From contig CM043792.1 in NCBI GenBank assembly GCA_023974075.1, forward strand, positions 19,352,824-19,416,823: a DNA stretch of 64,000 nt, given 5' to 3'. Both the position numbers and the translations under genes were made by a program. The first letter of the stretch is position 1. Every line of letters begins with the position of its first letter. The notes below the pieces were generated by a model. The model saw only the letters and a list, made by a program, of their open reading frames with translations, made no database searches and had not been told where the DNA came from. This document shows, piece by piece, positions 1-19,907 of this stretch. This DNA is from Chaenocephalus aceratus (Eukaryota > Chordata > Actinopteri > Perciformes > Channichthyidae).

Positions 1-1334
1 TAAATGCAGAGAACAAATGTCACTGTGTGCTCTGCATGTGTGACCATTAAAGAGGGTTTCATCCCTCCCAATTCTTCATCTTCTAACTTTTTCACCAGCC
101 AACTATTTTTCTACAAAAGCACACCTAAATGTGAAGGTTATCTGCCGCGGCAGTTTGGTAGATAGCAGACGTACCCCGAGTTTACCATCTGGCTTATGCT
201 ATTTCCTGCCCCATTATTAGACATTAAGGTGCGGTTTGCTGTTTAAGTGCTCTTGAATGTCTTTCTGCAAATTGACAAATTGATTTTGAGGCTTCTAAAG
301 AAAACCTGATCTTTGTTGCAATTAGACCATTGTAAACAAGCAATTCCCTGATTTAAGACGCAGCTCACATTTTGGGGCATACAAGGTGAATTTATACCCC
401 TAAGGATAATTTATGACTGATTATTTTTGCATTTCGATTCACAGAATCTGGTTTCCTTGATGCATACAAATAAGTAACTGTTGATGCGACAAGTGAGTTC
501 AACCATATGTCAATCAAATTCACAGATTGGATCTTGCCAATCCTGCTGCCTTATAAAGGTAAGGATGAAGAGGGCAGACATTAAGTTAACTGCAGAGTGG
601 GATGAGGAAGAACTCTGGTTACATGACTTTAGAACATTGTTTTGTTTGTATGAGAGTTTCAAATGAAAGAAAAATAATAAATGTGTTCAAGTATGGTAGG
701 GCTATTATAAACAATTATTTCGTAATTTACAGAACAATTTATAGTATTGAGATATATACAGCAATTGTGATAACATTTTAGCCATATCACCCATTGAACA
801 CATTTCTCACAAGCCACTTATTTATCTGGATTTCTTACATGAAACAATATGTTTTTTAGGTACATAAATTAAAAGAAATAACTTTGTTTGGCATTCTGGC
901 TGTTGCCATATTGTGTCTTTTTGCAACCAGGAGTGACACGAGATTCCGAACCAACAACCGAAATGCTACCAACTGAAATCTCTGTGAAATTCAAGTTCTC
1001 AGACCAAAATAGAGACCTGGACAAAACCTCTGTAACGGCCCGTCAATCACAATGGACATCATATTTTAATGACAATTCTACCAATTGAGACCATAAAGTA
1101 ATAAAGAAATGTTTACCTAGTAACAAATCAAGTTAGAAGTAGGATCATTTTCTCATAGACCTAATATATAATATAAAGGCACTGCTGTATTGGTTTGTTT
1201 CAGAGCCAAAGGGGGCCGCTGGTATACAGACTACAATCACACCTTGAATACAAACCTGCAGCAAACAACTAGGGTAACATTTGAGGGATTTAGTTCAAGT
1301 TAATTTATTATTAATTCAAGTTAGTTAAACTAAC
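1..1334. other. raver1 intron 2, partial; no further exon seen
   Basis: This AT-rich stretch lies downstream of raver1 exon 2 on the minus strand. I looked for the continuation of RRM1 and found none. No clear repeat family was recognised. It is best read as intron running off the window edge. Confidence 0.6.
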
Positions 1335-3908
1335 CTGTGCCCTTGTATTTATCCACAAAGCAGTACTTCAAGTCATAGTTGCCCAACAGCTCATGGACCT
1401 CCTGTGAATGAGAGAAAACAAAAATGACATTAAGAAATCTGAATTGATACAACCATTTAACCAAGGAATCACACATACAATATTTTACTAAAAGAAGACG
1501 TTTTTTTATTGTAAATTGGTTAAAGGGAACCTATCACGCAAAATGCACTTTTGTACATCTTTTATACATGAATATGTGTCCCCGGTGTTCCAGGGAACTC
1601 ACCAAGTGTCAGAAAACAACCCTCTCTATTTCCCTCCATACCCAAATCTCTAAAAAAAGGGGCTGCAACGGATCTGATACAGACTGATCCAGATTTGAAC
1701 ACTGTCCTGACGTCAGGAAGGTGGTGCTACGGCTATTGGTCAATTCTCCACCTATCAGGGGAATGAGAGGTTGGGCCACGGCCGGCCATTGCTGCTCGAA
1801 AGCGCTGGAGACGCTGTAGTAAATATGCCAGACCTGTAAGTGGCGCTGTAGTCTGCCACAAAAGCAGCGAAGAAGACTTCCCTTGCATGGTTGCCCTTCT
1901 GTTTATTCTGCGCTGTGGCTCTTTTTCTCCTCCCAGAGGCAAGCGTTTGAACCTCCTGCCTTAAAACAAATGAATAATGACTCTATATAATCATATGTAA
2001 GGGATAATGTGCAGCGGGCAAGGTCATTATGGGGAAAAGAACACCGACAGGCTGATCAGGAGCCCGACGCGAAGCGGAGGGATCTAGATCGGCATGAAGG
2101 TGTTACGTGTTAGGTGCTGCACATTATCCCGCTTATTACATGGCCACATTCTCAACAAAGTAACGACATGACTCCCAATATTAATTGAAATGCTTTTATG
2201 GATTTCGAAAATGATTTTATTGATTTAAAAAATAGTTGTATTGATTTAAATTGACATGCATCCGCTAAGAAAAAGAGTCCATTGTTACTGTTTGAACTAA
2301 CGTAGCAACGGCAGGAACTGCTTCGATAGTGTTTTTGAGGAGCTTTTTGATTACAGATTTGAAAACATCGTTGCTTGCTTTAAAAAGGAAGCCCCAGGAA
2401 GAATAGCCAATGCTCATGCTAGTGCTAATGGGGATCCTAATAAAGACATAAAATTAGCACAATTCATTATGTCAAACCTTGGAAAGTATCTAGATATCCC
2501 TGCCCTAATGCCAAACTAAGTAACTGCCAACTCCCCTCGCCTGCAGGGGGCCATGGTCAGTTGCAGCTCACAGAATCAGCCCCCTGCAAAAACAGGGCTG
2601 GAAAGAGCAAATAGAGCTAAATGAGGCATGGCTAAAATGCAGGATCTGTTTGGTATTTTGAAAAAAATATATATATTTATATAGGTACGGCCCTACAATA
2701 TATGTTTCAAATATAGCATGATAGGTCCACTTTAACTGTAGGTAAGTATTCACATAATTAACTCATTCATGTCACTTGGAAACTAGCAACAAGTTGCACC
2801 TGTGGAGGGGTCAGAGGTCATTGTTCTATGAGAAATTGTTCTGCGCTGCTTTTGACCATTCACAAACGAATGGCGATTCTATCTAGCATTTTCTGAAACG
2901 TTTTGTCTCTACACCTTCCACCTTTTGTTATATTGCAACTCACATCTCGAACTCCCACTGCTCTTCCACCCACCCCCCCCCCCTCTCTCTGTGAACAATG
3001 GTTCCGCCCGCAGGCCCACCGCTCCCCACGAGTCAGGCACGTTCCAAAAAAATGTGGCATCATGAGTAAGTCACTGGCTGGTCGATACAACCAAACGCCA
3101 GCTTAAACAACAGATGGGCTGATGAATAAAGTCCCACTGCACCTGTAACCGCCATGTGGGGGAGGATAATCAACGACAGTTTTGATTTGGTGTTTAAAAT
3201 AGTAAATATAAAATCCAAATATAAAAAGTTATCAAGTTGTTGCCTACGAGGCAGGAGTGGCAGGTCATGCAGGCCACAGATGACCATTATTGACAGTTAT
3301 CTGACCACCTGGCAGAAATCCTAACAACCCAAACCCTGAATTAAAACAATAATGATACTATGTGGCTACCAAATAACAGCTATAGTGTGTTGCCTTTAAA
3401 TTAAACCAATTGCATATTCATTAAAACAAAATATCGCACTATTCAAACCTAAAATCAGCTAACGAGTTAAATGGCTACTCGGCTAAGATAGGTAGCATGG
3501 CAAAGCAATTTGGAGCTAGGCTAACGTTAGCAATCAATCAATCATCCAATAAGTGAAACCTCCAGGACTTTTTTCTCTTACCTGATTGCTAACGTCGGAG
3601 GGTAGATTCTTTATTATTATTTTTCTACGGTTGTAAAACTCCCGGCGAGTTCTCTCTAAGCGGCTCTCTATCTCTTCGGGGCTCAGTGATGTCAGGTCCT
3701 CGTCGACCCTCCGCTGACAGTCGCGGTCCGACGGTGAGTCCTCTCCGCCGGGTTCATGATACCGGTGGTCTCCTCCGGACATCCAGCTTTCGTGACCCGC
3801 ATCCACAGGGAGGTCGTAGTTATCGTGAAGCGGACGAGGGGCGAAACTGAGACCTGTGTCTGTGCTCTCATCTCTGGCAGCTGTTCTAACAGACACAACG
3901 GCCGCCAT
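1335..3908 (-). CDS. raver1: RAVER1 (ribonucleoprotein PTB-binding 1), 5' part only: coding exons 1-2
   Basis: This is the 5' end of a raver-family gene, an RRM protein that works with PTB in alternative splicing and binds vinculin and alpha-actinin. Exon 1 is 3582-3908 (109 codons, phase 0). It starts at a good-context ATG inside a GC-rich stretch, contains an acidic Ser/Asp-rich N-terminus, and ends in the start of RRM1 with [19 protein letters not shown]. Exon 2 is 1335-1401; it reads [20 protein letters not shown], continuing RRM1, and ends in phase 1. Donors GTAAGAG and GTTAG and the CAG acceptor are visible. The next exon, expected to continue into the second half of RRM1, was not found in 1-1334, so the rest of the gene lies off the left edge. 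An in-frame ATG further upstream (3977) is possible, but 3908 fits the family start better. RAVER1 is preferred over RAVER2 because TYK2 and CDC37 are adjacent, as in mammals. Confidence 0.9.
1524..2731. mobile_element. TTAA-flanked non-autonomous DNA transposon in raver1 intron 1
   Basis: The ends are inverted copies: AGGGAACCTATCACGC on the left and the complement of AGTGGACCTATCATGC on the right. Each is bordered by TTAA (1520-1523 and 2732-2735), the target duplication typical of piggyBac or Kolobok superfamilies. No transposase ORF is visible. A smaller fold-back unit sits inside at about 1994-2143. Superfamily assignment is inference. Confidence 0.75.
1994..2143. repeat. Fold-back unit nested in the TTAA element
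   Basis: GGGATAATGTGCAGC near 2001-2015 is mirrored by GCTGCACATTATCCC near 2116-2130, with weaker pairing outside. The 100-base centre is GC-richer than its surroundings. This may be a separate MITE inserted in, or an ancestral part of, the larger element. Confidence 0.55.
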
Positions 3909-4100
3909 CACTCTGTTTGGTGGAAGTTTTTGTCGGTCTGAAAACTCAGCCCGATTTGAGCAGTTTAAACAATACACACATGGCCCCAGCGCCGCTTCTT
4001 ATTGGACGAGAGGAGGACGCATTCTCCATGACTACGACGTAACTGAGGTAGGGGGCGGGGCCACGTTAACTCAAACTGGACATGAATGCTGCAGATCCTG
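3900..4100 (-). promoter_or_regulatory. Putative GC-rich raver1 promoter
   Basis: The DNA just upstream of the raver1 ATG is markedly richer in G+C and CpG than the surrounding AT-rich sequence, and has a GGGGGCGGGGCC GC-box-like run near 4050. No TATA box was seen. This fits a CpG-type housekeeping promoter; the start site is not determined. Confidence 0.45.
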
Positions 4101-4235
4101 CAGTTCTCAGTAGAGACAAGCCAGTGAGCTTTAAACGGCTTTAGGGATTCACCTTAAAAAAAAAACTACTCATTTATGTCCAAAGGGATGCGCCAATCAT
4201 TGCAGTTTAGGATATAGATTACAAAACCATGACCT

Positions 4236-4303
4236 TAAATATTATTAATAATAATAATAATTATTATTATTATTATACTTTATATATATATTATATATAT
4301 ATT

Positions 4304-4337
<34 letters not shown>
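4236..4337. repeat. AT-rich simple repeat, (AAT)n then (AT)n
   Basis: Runs of AAT/ATT trinucleotides pass into an (AT)n tract of about 26 bases and flanking TATA repeats. It is low-complexity, and the reading frames across it are artefacts. Confidence 0.9.
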
Positions 4338-4341
<4 letters not shown>

Positions 4342-5524
4342 TATTGCCTTTAAATTGTATTGTTTTAACTTATCTTCACAGCACATTGAACCTACCTCTG
4401 TGTATGACACGTTTACTTTTTATAAGCAGTCTTGCATGTCAATAATTCATCAGATATAAAACTTTGGACTATAAAGATCTTTAAATCCTTCTTTAACAGT
4501 CTTACATCAGGAGAAATAAGTGTCAAAGAACATAATATAGGCCTAATATAATGAAACTTGAATTAAAACAAAAACTTAATAAACACGTACAGCCATATGG
4601 ATACCTTTCATGTTGTTGCAGTTTACTGTCTGCTTTGAATTATATGCTTACTATATTGTTTTTGGAATTTTAAATATGTGCTGATTCATATTATTCTATA
4701 TTTTCTTGATGTCCCCTGGTAGTGGGCTGATTGGCTTGTAACAAACAGTCAGTCTTATGGTCTCACATCCCAGAGACCCAGCCCATTGTCTTCTGTAGTG
4801 GACATTTTGTTCTCATGCATATCCTTTTACTGTTTTGAGCTATACTCTACCAATCCCTGCTGCATTGTACAGAGGACATCTTGGGCTTTCCAGTGATATG
4901 TCATTGGTTAAAATTGAATGCTGGGAGGTTCCTCTTTATTTTCATCCAAAAATGGCAGGCATACCAACAACAACATGTTGAGGAGGACGTGTATGTCAGA
5001 TAGTGTATGTTATTGAAATAACAGCTCTTTTATAAATGTCAGTTCTAGTGGAAATCAGGACCGTCTTCATGTACTTAATGACTTGCTGTTGCAGGAAACA
5101 GAACTGAAGCAGACATATACTGTACGAGATAGTTGAGGGAGATTCAGATTTTGAGCTCTCAGATGATGAGAGATGAGGATTTCACACCTGGGATAGTGGA
5201 GGGTGAAGAAGAAGAGGGAAAAGTTGCTGGAGGCTCAGATGAGCAGACAGATACAGACATAAAGACAGATAGGGATGAGCAGGAAAGACATATCCCTCTG
5301 TGGGCCAAGAGTAGCAAGTCTGTTTTATTGTTTTTGTATTTAAGTGGTGCCATGAAAAATTAAAATTGCCTCAGGAATTCAAAGTTTGTTCCTATGAGTA
5401 TGGTCAATTGGAGACCACATCCATGAAACAAGTCAAGCTGACCCTACACGCCGTGCAGACTGGAATCCAATTGAGTGCTTTTCCCAGTACATTGACAACA
5501 AAAACCAAACAAGTTTAGTGTCCA

Positions 5525-6130
5525 ACTATACACAGGGTATATGCAGGAATCCTGAAGTCAAATGTAATACATATTAAGACCTTTTTTAAGACCCTTTCCA
5601 TACATCTTAAGACCTCATCGCCACTTTGATTTCCAACCCATTACATTGGCGACACACTTTACCTTACATTTACTATACAGTATTGATTGTAAGATAGCAC
5701 AACTAAACAGCTTGTGATAACTCCTTATCATAATTCAGATATAACTAAGCACAAGAGAATTAATTGTGTGACCAACCCAATGCAAGGTTTATTAGAAAAA
5801 TAAACCATTAGAAGGTAGTATTTGATTTAGGCATTGTTCCCAAGAGATGCAAACTTGCATTTCCCCATAACAATGTTGTTCAACAACCGGCATAAACGGA
5901 CCTTCGCTTACTATCAAGCAGTGAGCGTGCGATGTCCTGTTCAGATGACGTCAAATCCAACGGGATGCCATAAATAAACTACACAGAATCACACTACACA
6001 CCTACGCAATGATTACATTCAGGAAAACTGTACAACCTCTTTGGAGAATATATACTTATTGAAAACTAGCTACAAAATGTAATACCTTGGAAAATGCCAT
6101 TTAATACTTTTTAATAGCCTTCATTTTCGC
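5525..6130. repeat. Degenerate fish-type repeat (TTAAGACC family, probably hAT-derived)
   Basis: The left side has the ATTAAGACCTTTTTTAAGACC motif after GGGTATATGCAGGAA, and the right side has TAATACCTTGG and TTTAATACTTTTTAATAGCC. This layout is familiar from a common teleost non-autonomous repeat that describes itself as if transcribed (TTTAAGACCTTTTTAA). Exact ends and a target duplication were not resolved. Confidence 0.45.
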
Positions 6131-6852
6131 TAAATTGATTTATCAACTTTTATTAAATCAATTATGTGAATGTATTCCTGTATTAATATCAATCTATAGG
6201 CATAATATGTTACATGTTTATCTTTTGGCTGACTTTTCACCAAAAAGGTCTTCAGGTTCACTACATTGGACATACTGTACAATTAAAAATGTGTTTAAAT
6301 AAAATAAGTCTAAATTGCAAAATGTTTATTTAATCCTATCACAATTTTTTTTAATTGGAAGACACTTTTTTTCCTCGGTTCCCAGGAGGAACAGTACCAG
6401 CATGCAGTGTCAGCTGATGGTGTGTACATTAAGGAATATTACTTACAGTACTAGACAATATACATTGCGCATACTAGCCTTTGGTCTATTCTGCTCTTTA
6501 TTTCCGCTTTTAGAAAGCCAATTGCAAAACAGAGAACCTTTGTAACTTTTGTATTGGATTTATGTCTGTCCAGATCCAAACATTTCTGCATGCCAGGACA
6601 GCTGCGTGCATCTGTCATGGATCATTTGGCCAGCTCATACCAAAAATTCTATGTAGCTATCGAGTACATCAGTAAAAAAATTGAGTAGCATTATTCCTGT
6701 TGATTTTTTTTGCCGCTGTGCAGCAAGATCACAGGTGCAGGATTGCCAACAGATTGACTGGTCAACGGTATTGGATGCATTTAAAAAGTGAGCATAATAC
6801 AGGATATTTCCCGGGTCAGTTATCTGTCTCGAATATAAAAGTTAATTATAGG

Positions 6853-8134
6853 CAAGGGTGTAACTTTGGTTTGAGAAGTGGGGGGGGACACAAAACAGGG
6901 GGTCCTCCGCAATGAAACATTTTCTCAATTTAATTCCATTTCCTGCCTTTCTACAAATATACTAGGGACTATATAGTGTTAACAAATCCAAGAGAAATGT
7001 GTAGTGTATATAATGAGTATGCACACTTATAGTATCCTATCCATGTGAACTTGTTTTATTTGTGATGACCTCACATCCTCTAGGGGGGTCCGGGGGTATG
7101 CTCCCCCGGGAAGATTTTTTTTTTTTTTCTTTAAATTTAAGTTGAATGCATTAATCTGGTGCACTTTGAGGGCAACATTAAGAGATGTATGGATACGGCT
7201 CTCAACACTCATATGAAACAGAACTGTATATATTTCAATAATCAAAAAACCATTAGAATATGCTCACAACCAATAACACATCATTGATAAACTCCTCTCT
7301 TTATCTTACCTAGTCTGTATTCTTTATTTATGCATATTTGACTAATCACTCCCCTTTCAAACTGTGTTTTTTTTTCTTTACTGACCTATAGTACACATTG
7401 GAAGGATTTCTTAACTTATACAGCTATCATACTGAATAAATATTTACTGTGAATGTATGCAAAAATGTATGGCATATGGCTGTCTAACAGAAGTTAAATC
7501 AATTTCTCACTTATTCTGACAATGTACTTAACCCCAAATAAAAGAACCCAATAAAAAGAGTTGTTAAATAATAGTGACGTCACGTTGTAATAACAATAAC
7601 TCATCCCTCTCGAGTTTTATTTCAGCTTTGCCAAAAGCCACTGTGTCAAGTGTCCTTCTTGGATTGCCGTCCGGAGTTCTCCAATATGGCGGACCATCTC
7701 GCACATGCGCACTGTAGATCGGGCAGAGCTGCAGTTCGGGTACATGGATGTATGATCGGGTACTAGTGACAGTGACATCCGTTAGCTAGCACCAGATGCT
7801 AACAACAACCCCCGTAACTCTCTCAGTCTATTTCTCTCTCTTTCTCCGACAGGAAAGAGCTCTCCCTCTCCTTATTGTTGAAACAGCTTCTAATCTCCGT
7901 TAGCTCCGAGCTAGCACCAAATGCTAACAACAACCCCCGTAACTCTCTATGTCTCTCTCTCTCTCACAAGATGCGCTCGTGCCACACACACACACAGACG
8001 CTCCTCCGTGACGATGACCGCTTGCGTAAAAAATAAATAATAAACACATTTAAAAAGTGGGGGGGGGCACAAATGGGATTTTGAAAAGTGGGATGGACAT
8101 GTCCTCCCTGTCCCCAGTGGAAATTACGCCCATG
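6853..8134. mobile_element. Non-autonomous hAT-type transposon with perfect 8-bp target duplication
   Basis: The element starts CAAGGGTGTAACTTTGG and ends with the complement of CATGGGCGTAATTTCCAC, giving imperfect terminal inverted repeats. It is bordered on both sides by the identical octamer ATTATAGG (6845-6852 and 8135-8142). Eight-base duplications and CA...TG ends fit the hAT superfamily. There is no transposase ORF. Inside are poly-T, C/T-rich tracts and a partial internal duplication (about 7787-7838 and 7899-7950) around the shared core GCTAACAACAACCCCCGTAA. Confidence 0.85.
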
Positions 8135-8650
8135 ATTATAGGACAGCCCTTAGGTTATGATCAATGACTTTTCATGTAACAGATATGTAGCTGTAAAGCA
8201 TTCATTTACACTTTTTGATAAATAAGTTTCAGTTTTTAATAGACTGTCATGAAAAGAAGTGTGCATTATATTTTGAATTTGTTCTTTTAGTTTATACATA
8301 ATGAAACAAAAGTTTAAACATAGACAAAACATTTAAAAAACATCAAATGAAAGAAATCTCACAACCTTACAGGAATTCTTAATACTTACTGTGATATATG
8401 CAAACCTATTATTATTGTAAGAGAAGGAAAGATGAAAGTTAACTCAAATGACAGGAAAACAAACACACTTGTACCACTTGGTCACATATGAGAGGATAGC
8501 TGTTTGCTTTTATCAAAACATAAATGTAAAGATATCTATGTAAATGAAGGCAGCAGGCATTGCACAGCGGAAACACAACTGGTTAGCCTGTAATGTGGGT
8601 ATGGTGGCAAAGGGATGCCATGTGGACAAGCTGGTTCTTCACAGTGCTGT

Positions 8651-17032
<8,382 letters not shown>

Positions 17033-17109
17033 GGTGGGGACAGCCAAATCACTAACAAACACAAAGTAAAGGAGAGTATTTGCCTGTCATCAACTGTTGT
17101 GGAATCATG

Positions 17110-17790
17110 AAGGCATTATTCAATTCAAGTCAAGTTTATTTATATAGCCCAAAATCACAAATCCTATTTGTCTCAGAGGGCTTCACAAGTCAACAAACAC
17201 AATTGGTAATGTAAAACAATGTAAAAACAACAAACGTATCTAATAAGATCAATGTGAAAATACCAATTTAAAAAGAAACCTAGCACAATGACACAAATAC
17301 AGTTAGAGTAGGCTACAATAAATAAAATTCCATAAAACGAAGGGTCCATGAGGATGTATAAAAGGGGTTTAAAACCACCAGTCTTAACTGTACGCTGTAC
17401 TAAAAAGGAAAGTCTTTAACCTACTCTTAAATGTGTGGACACTGTCTAATCGTCACTGGAAGTTGATTCCAGAGGAACGGGCTTGGTAGCCGAAAGCTCT
17501 AGCACCTGATCTTTTTTGTTGAAGGCTTGAGTCAATAAGGCAAGGCAAGGCTACTTTATATAGCACCGTTCAACACAAGTGCTTTACAAAAATGAAAAAC
17601 ATTAAGAGCATTAAGAAATAGTGCAGCAGAAATACATTACAAAATGGCATTTTTAAAAACAGTAATTCAAAAGCTAATATAATAAAAAATAAACATAAAA
17701 CAAGGTAATCTATAAAATACATAAATAAAGAGGTTCAAGTGCAGTGTAAGATATGAACGCAACGACAAAAAGAAAAATCTTCAGCCTGTA
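17110..17790. repeat. Two LINE/SINE-type tail fragments in tyk2 intron 1
   Basis: Two adjacent stretches begin CAAGTCAAGTTTATTTATATAG (about 17127) and GGCAAGGCTACTTTATATAGC (about 17543), followed by A-rich text. These are widespread teleost retroelement 3' tails. They lie between the noncoding first exon and the first coding exon of tyk2. Confidence 0.5.
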
Positions 17791-18227
17791 TTTAAAAGTA
17801 GTAAAAGAGTTGTAGCAGAACTGCAGGTTCTGCAGGCGTTCAGAAATATCAACCTTTTCTCTATTTTTCGTTTCAAACTGAAAAACAAACTTAAAACTAA
17901 CATGCTCTTCCCAAATGACACAACATGTATAAATAACTTCTTAGAATATGTTGTCAGGAAATGTGTCACTTGGCCTACCGAGGAAATATTACTCGTGTAA
18001 CTTGTCTACATTACACAACACTGTACAGCACCATAACAGGTCTACAAGTTATTTTTGTTTTAATATGAATACGTATTATAACAGATTGCGTCATTAGGTG
18101 GCCGAGGCTCATAATCACGCGTCCTGAAGCATTTCACGGTGTATCCGACATCTATGACCAGGAAATATGTAAACACTATTAGAGACAAAAAAGCTAAACA
18201 ACCGGTCTAAAAAATAAGTATCTTACC

Positions 18228-18385
18228 ATTGAACGGCGAGCTTTTCACAGACTTACTTCAAAGCCAAAGGAGAGAAGAAGGGACAGTCGGGCTTCATTAT
18301 CTTCTGAGCGTATTTCCCCTTCGCCCACACAAGTTTCTGGTGAACTGCGAAATGTCGACTCTGCAGACGGCTGGTTCCTGAACGC
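18228..18385 (-). other. tyk2: tyk2 noncoding exon 1 and promoter area, two possible donors
   Basis: On the minus strand a CpG-containing stretch upstream of the ATG exon ends at one of two good donors: GTAAGTCTG (exon end 18257) or GTAAGATAC (exon end 18227). The receiving acceptor is the TTAG just before 17053, giving a short 5' leader before the ATG at 17032. The 5' limit is estimated. Confidence 0.5.
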
Positions 18386-18429
18386 AATATGGCCACTCCC
18401 TCCACCAGGCATGCGCGCACACGCACGTA

Positions 18430-19900
18430 TGACTTTTCAAGAATAAAAGGTCGAGAATTAAAGCGATTACATGTGTTGTGTAGGTATACATGGACGTGTA
18501 TAACTTCTTAGATATATATATAACAACATATGCAGCAAACGGGTGGAAATAGAACTCCTATTGTATACCATTATTATGTGTAAAAGTAGCAATACTCAAG
18601 TAGACAAATACTAAATTATTATGCTCAAAATTACTTGAAGCATCAAATACAATTATTATAAATAACCAGTTTATAATATTGTACTTGTGTGTCTTCTCTG
18701 TCATTATTTAATAATTTCAACTGGCCACTTTTTTTCCATGTGCATTTGTTTTATGTCAGGTGTTGAGAATGCATTCTGCACTTGTGATTTCAAAGCCTCC
18801 CCCCACCTTTACATAGTTAGCTGTTTCATCCAATCAGTGTCATGTCCATTTTAATAGCCTTATGTTCTTTAACCTTCTGTCAGGCTAAATGGAGGATTAG
18901 CTGTCTTTCACCATTTCATTTTGATTGCAATATATGGTAGAGTACAACAAGTATGTGCCTCCAATCCTTTATCACATTCATTTGTCTCACCGTAAAGCTT
19001 GGAGGGATTTTGTCAGTTTGCACTCACCTTCAAAATAAAAGCATTGAAAGTAAAAGTATAGAATCCACACGTACCTGGCACTGTCTGTCGGTACTGTTAT
19101 TAATATTGTTTGTCATTTAATGTGTATAGTGACGTATTAAAGGGCATAGCATACCCACCCTATTTGGCTACAGTACCATTCAATCTCTATGTAGAACAAA
19201 TGTCATTTGTAAATACCAAAGGCTTTATTAGAAAACCCATGCAGATGCAGTCTCTCCACATTAAAAAGCAGCCGTTACCACGACAACAGCTCTTGCAGAT
19301 GGATAATATTTGTGTGATTCTTTTATGGTACTATGTTTTACGACCTCTTACATCATGAGTGGAAAAGCATGTCACCCGGACCTTGCATTTATAGAGAAAA
19401 CCACAACGCATTGGCCTTGAGTTTTGGGATATAATTCAACCTTTAGTTAAGCAAGTTTGTAGAAAATGTCACTTTTGGGGAAATAACCATCTGAATACAT
19501 GGTTGCTTGAGCCCTGAAAGTCTAACAAAAAACATTAAATGTGTAAATGACACACAAAAAAAACATCCATCATTAAGTGCACAACCTGAATATGTATAGG
19601 ATGGTTTTCAACTATACAGCACAAATGAAGCAGGCAGGCACTCACACACAAATTGATAGGTGTACACAAATAAATGTAATAACACAGCTTATGTCTAAAA
19701 AAAAAAAAAAAAAACCTAAACACAAGCTGCACTTTCTTTTCCAAGCAGGAGTTACGCAGATAGGTGAATGCTAGTCTCAGCTTAATATTTTTTTTAAAAA
19801 GCGAATTCATTATTTCATGATTGGCCAACTAGTCATACACAAAGTGGAGCCGCAATACAGTGGGTAAGTACATTTGCAAAAACAGCACATCATAGAATCA
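18430..19900. other. tyk2-cdc37 intergenic region
   Basis: This is AT-rich DNA with a poly-A/poly-T tract near 19698-19715. It includes the cdc37 3' UTR at the high-coordinate end. No other coding signal or repeat family was recognised. Confidence 0.5.
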
Positions 19901-19907
19901 TTGTAGG

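Larger units (their letters stand above)
4340..8650. other. raver1-tyk2 intergenic region, repeat-rich
   Basis: I saw no supportable gene. The stretch contains a degenerate repeat at about 5525-6130 and a hAT-like element at 6853-8134. The tyk2 3' UTR must occupy part of about 8150-8650. An acidic ORF at 5133-5363 is discussed among the rejected items. Confidence 0.6.

Noticed and set aside
5133..5363. Acidic Glu/Asp-rich frame ending near IPLWAKS
   Set aside because: Slightly reminiscent of transposase-derived proteins, but only 76 codons and no catalytic motifs. Kept as unsupported.
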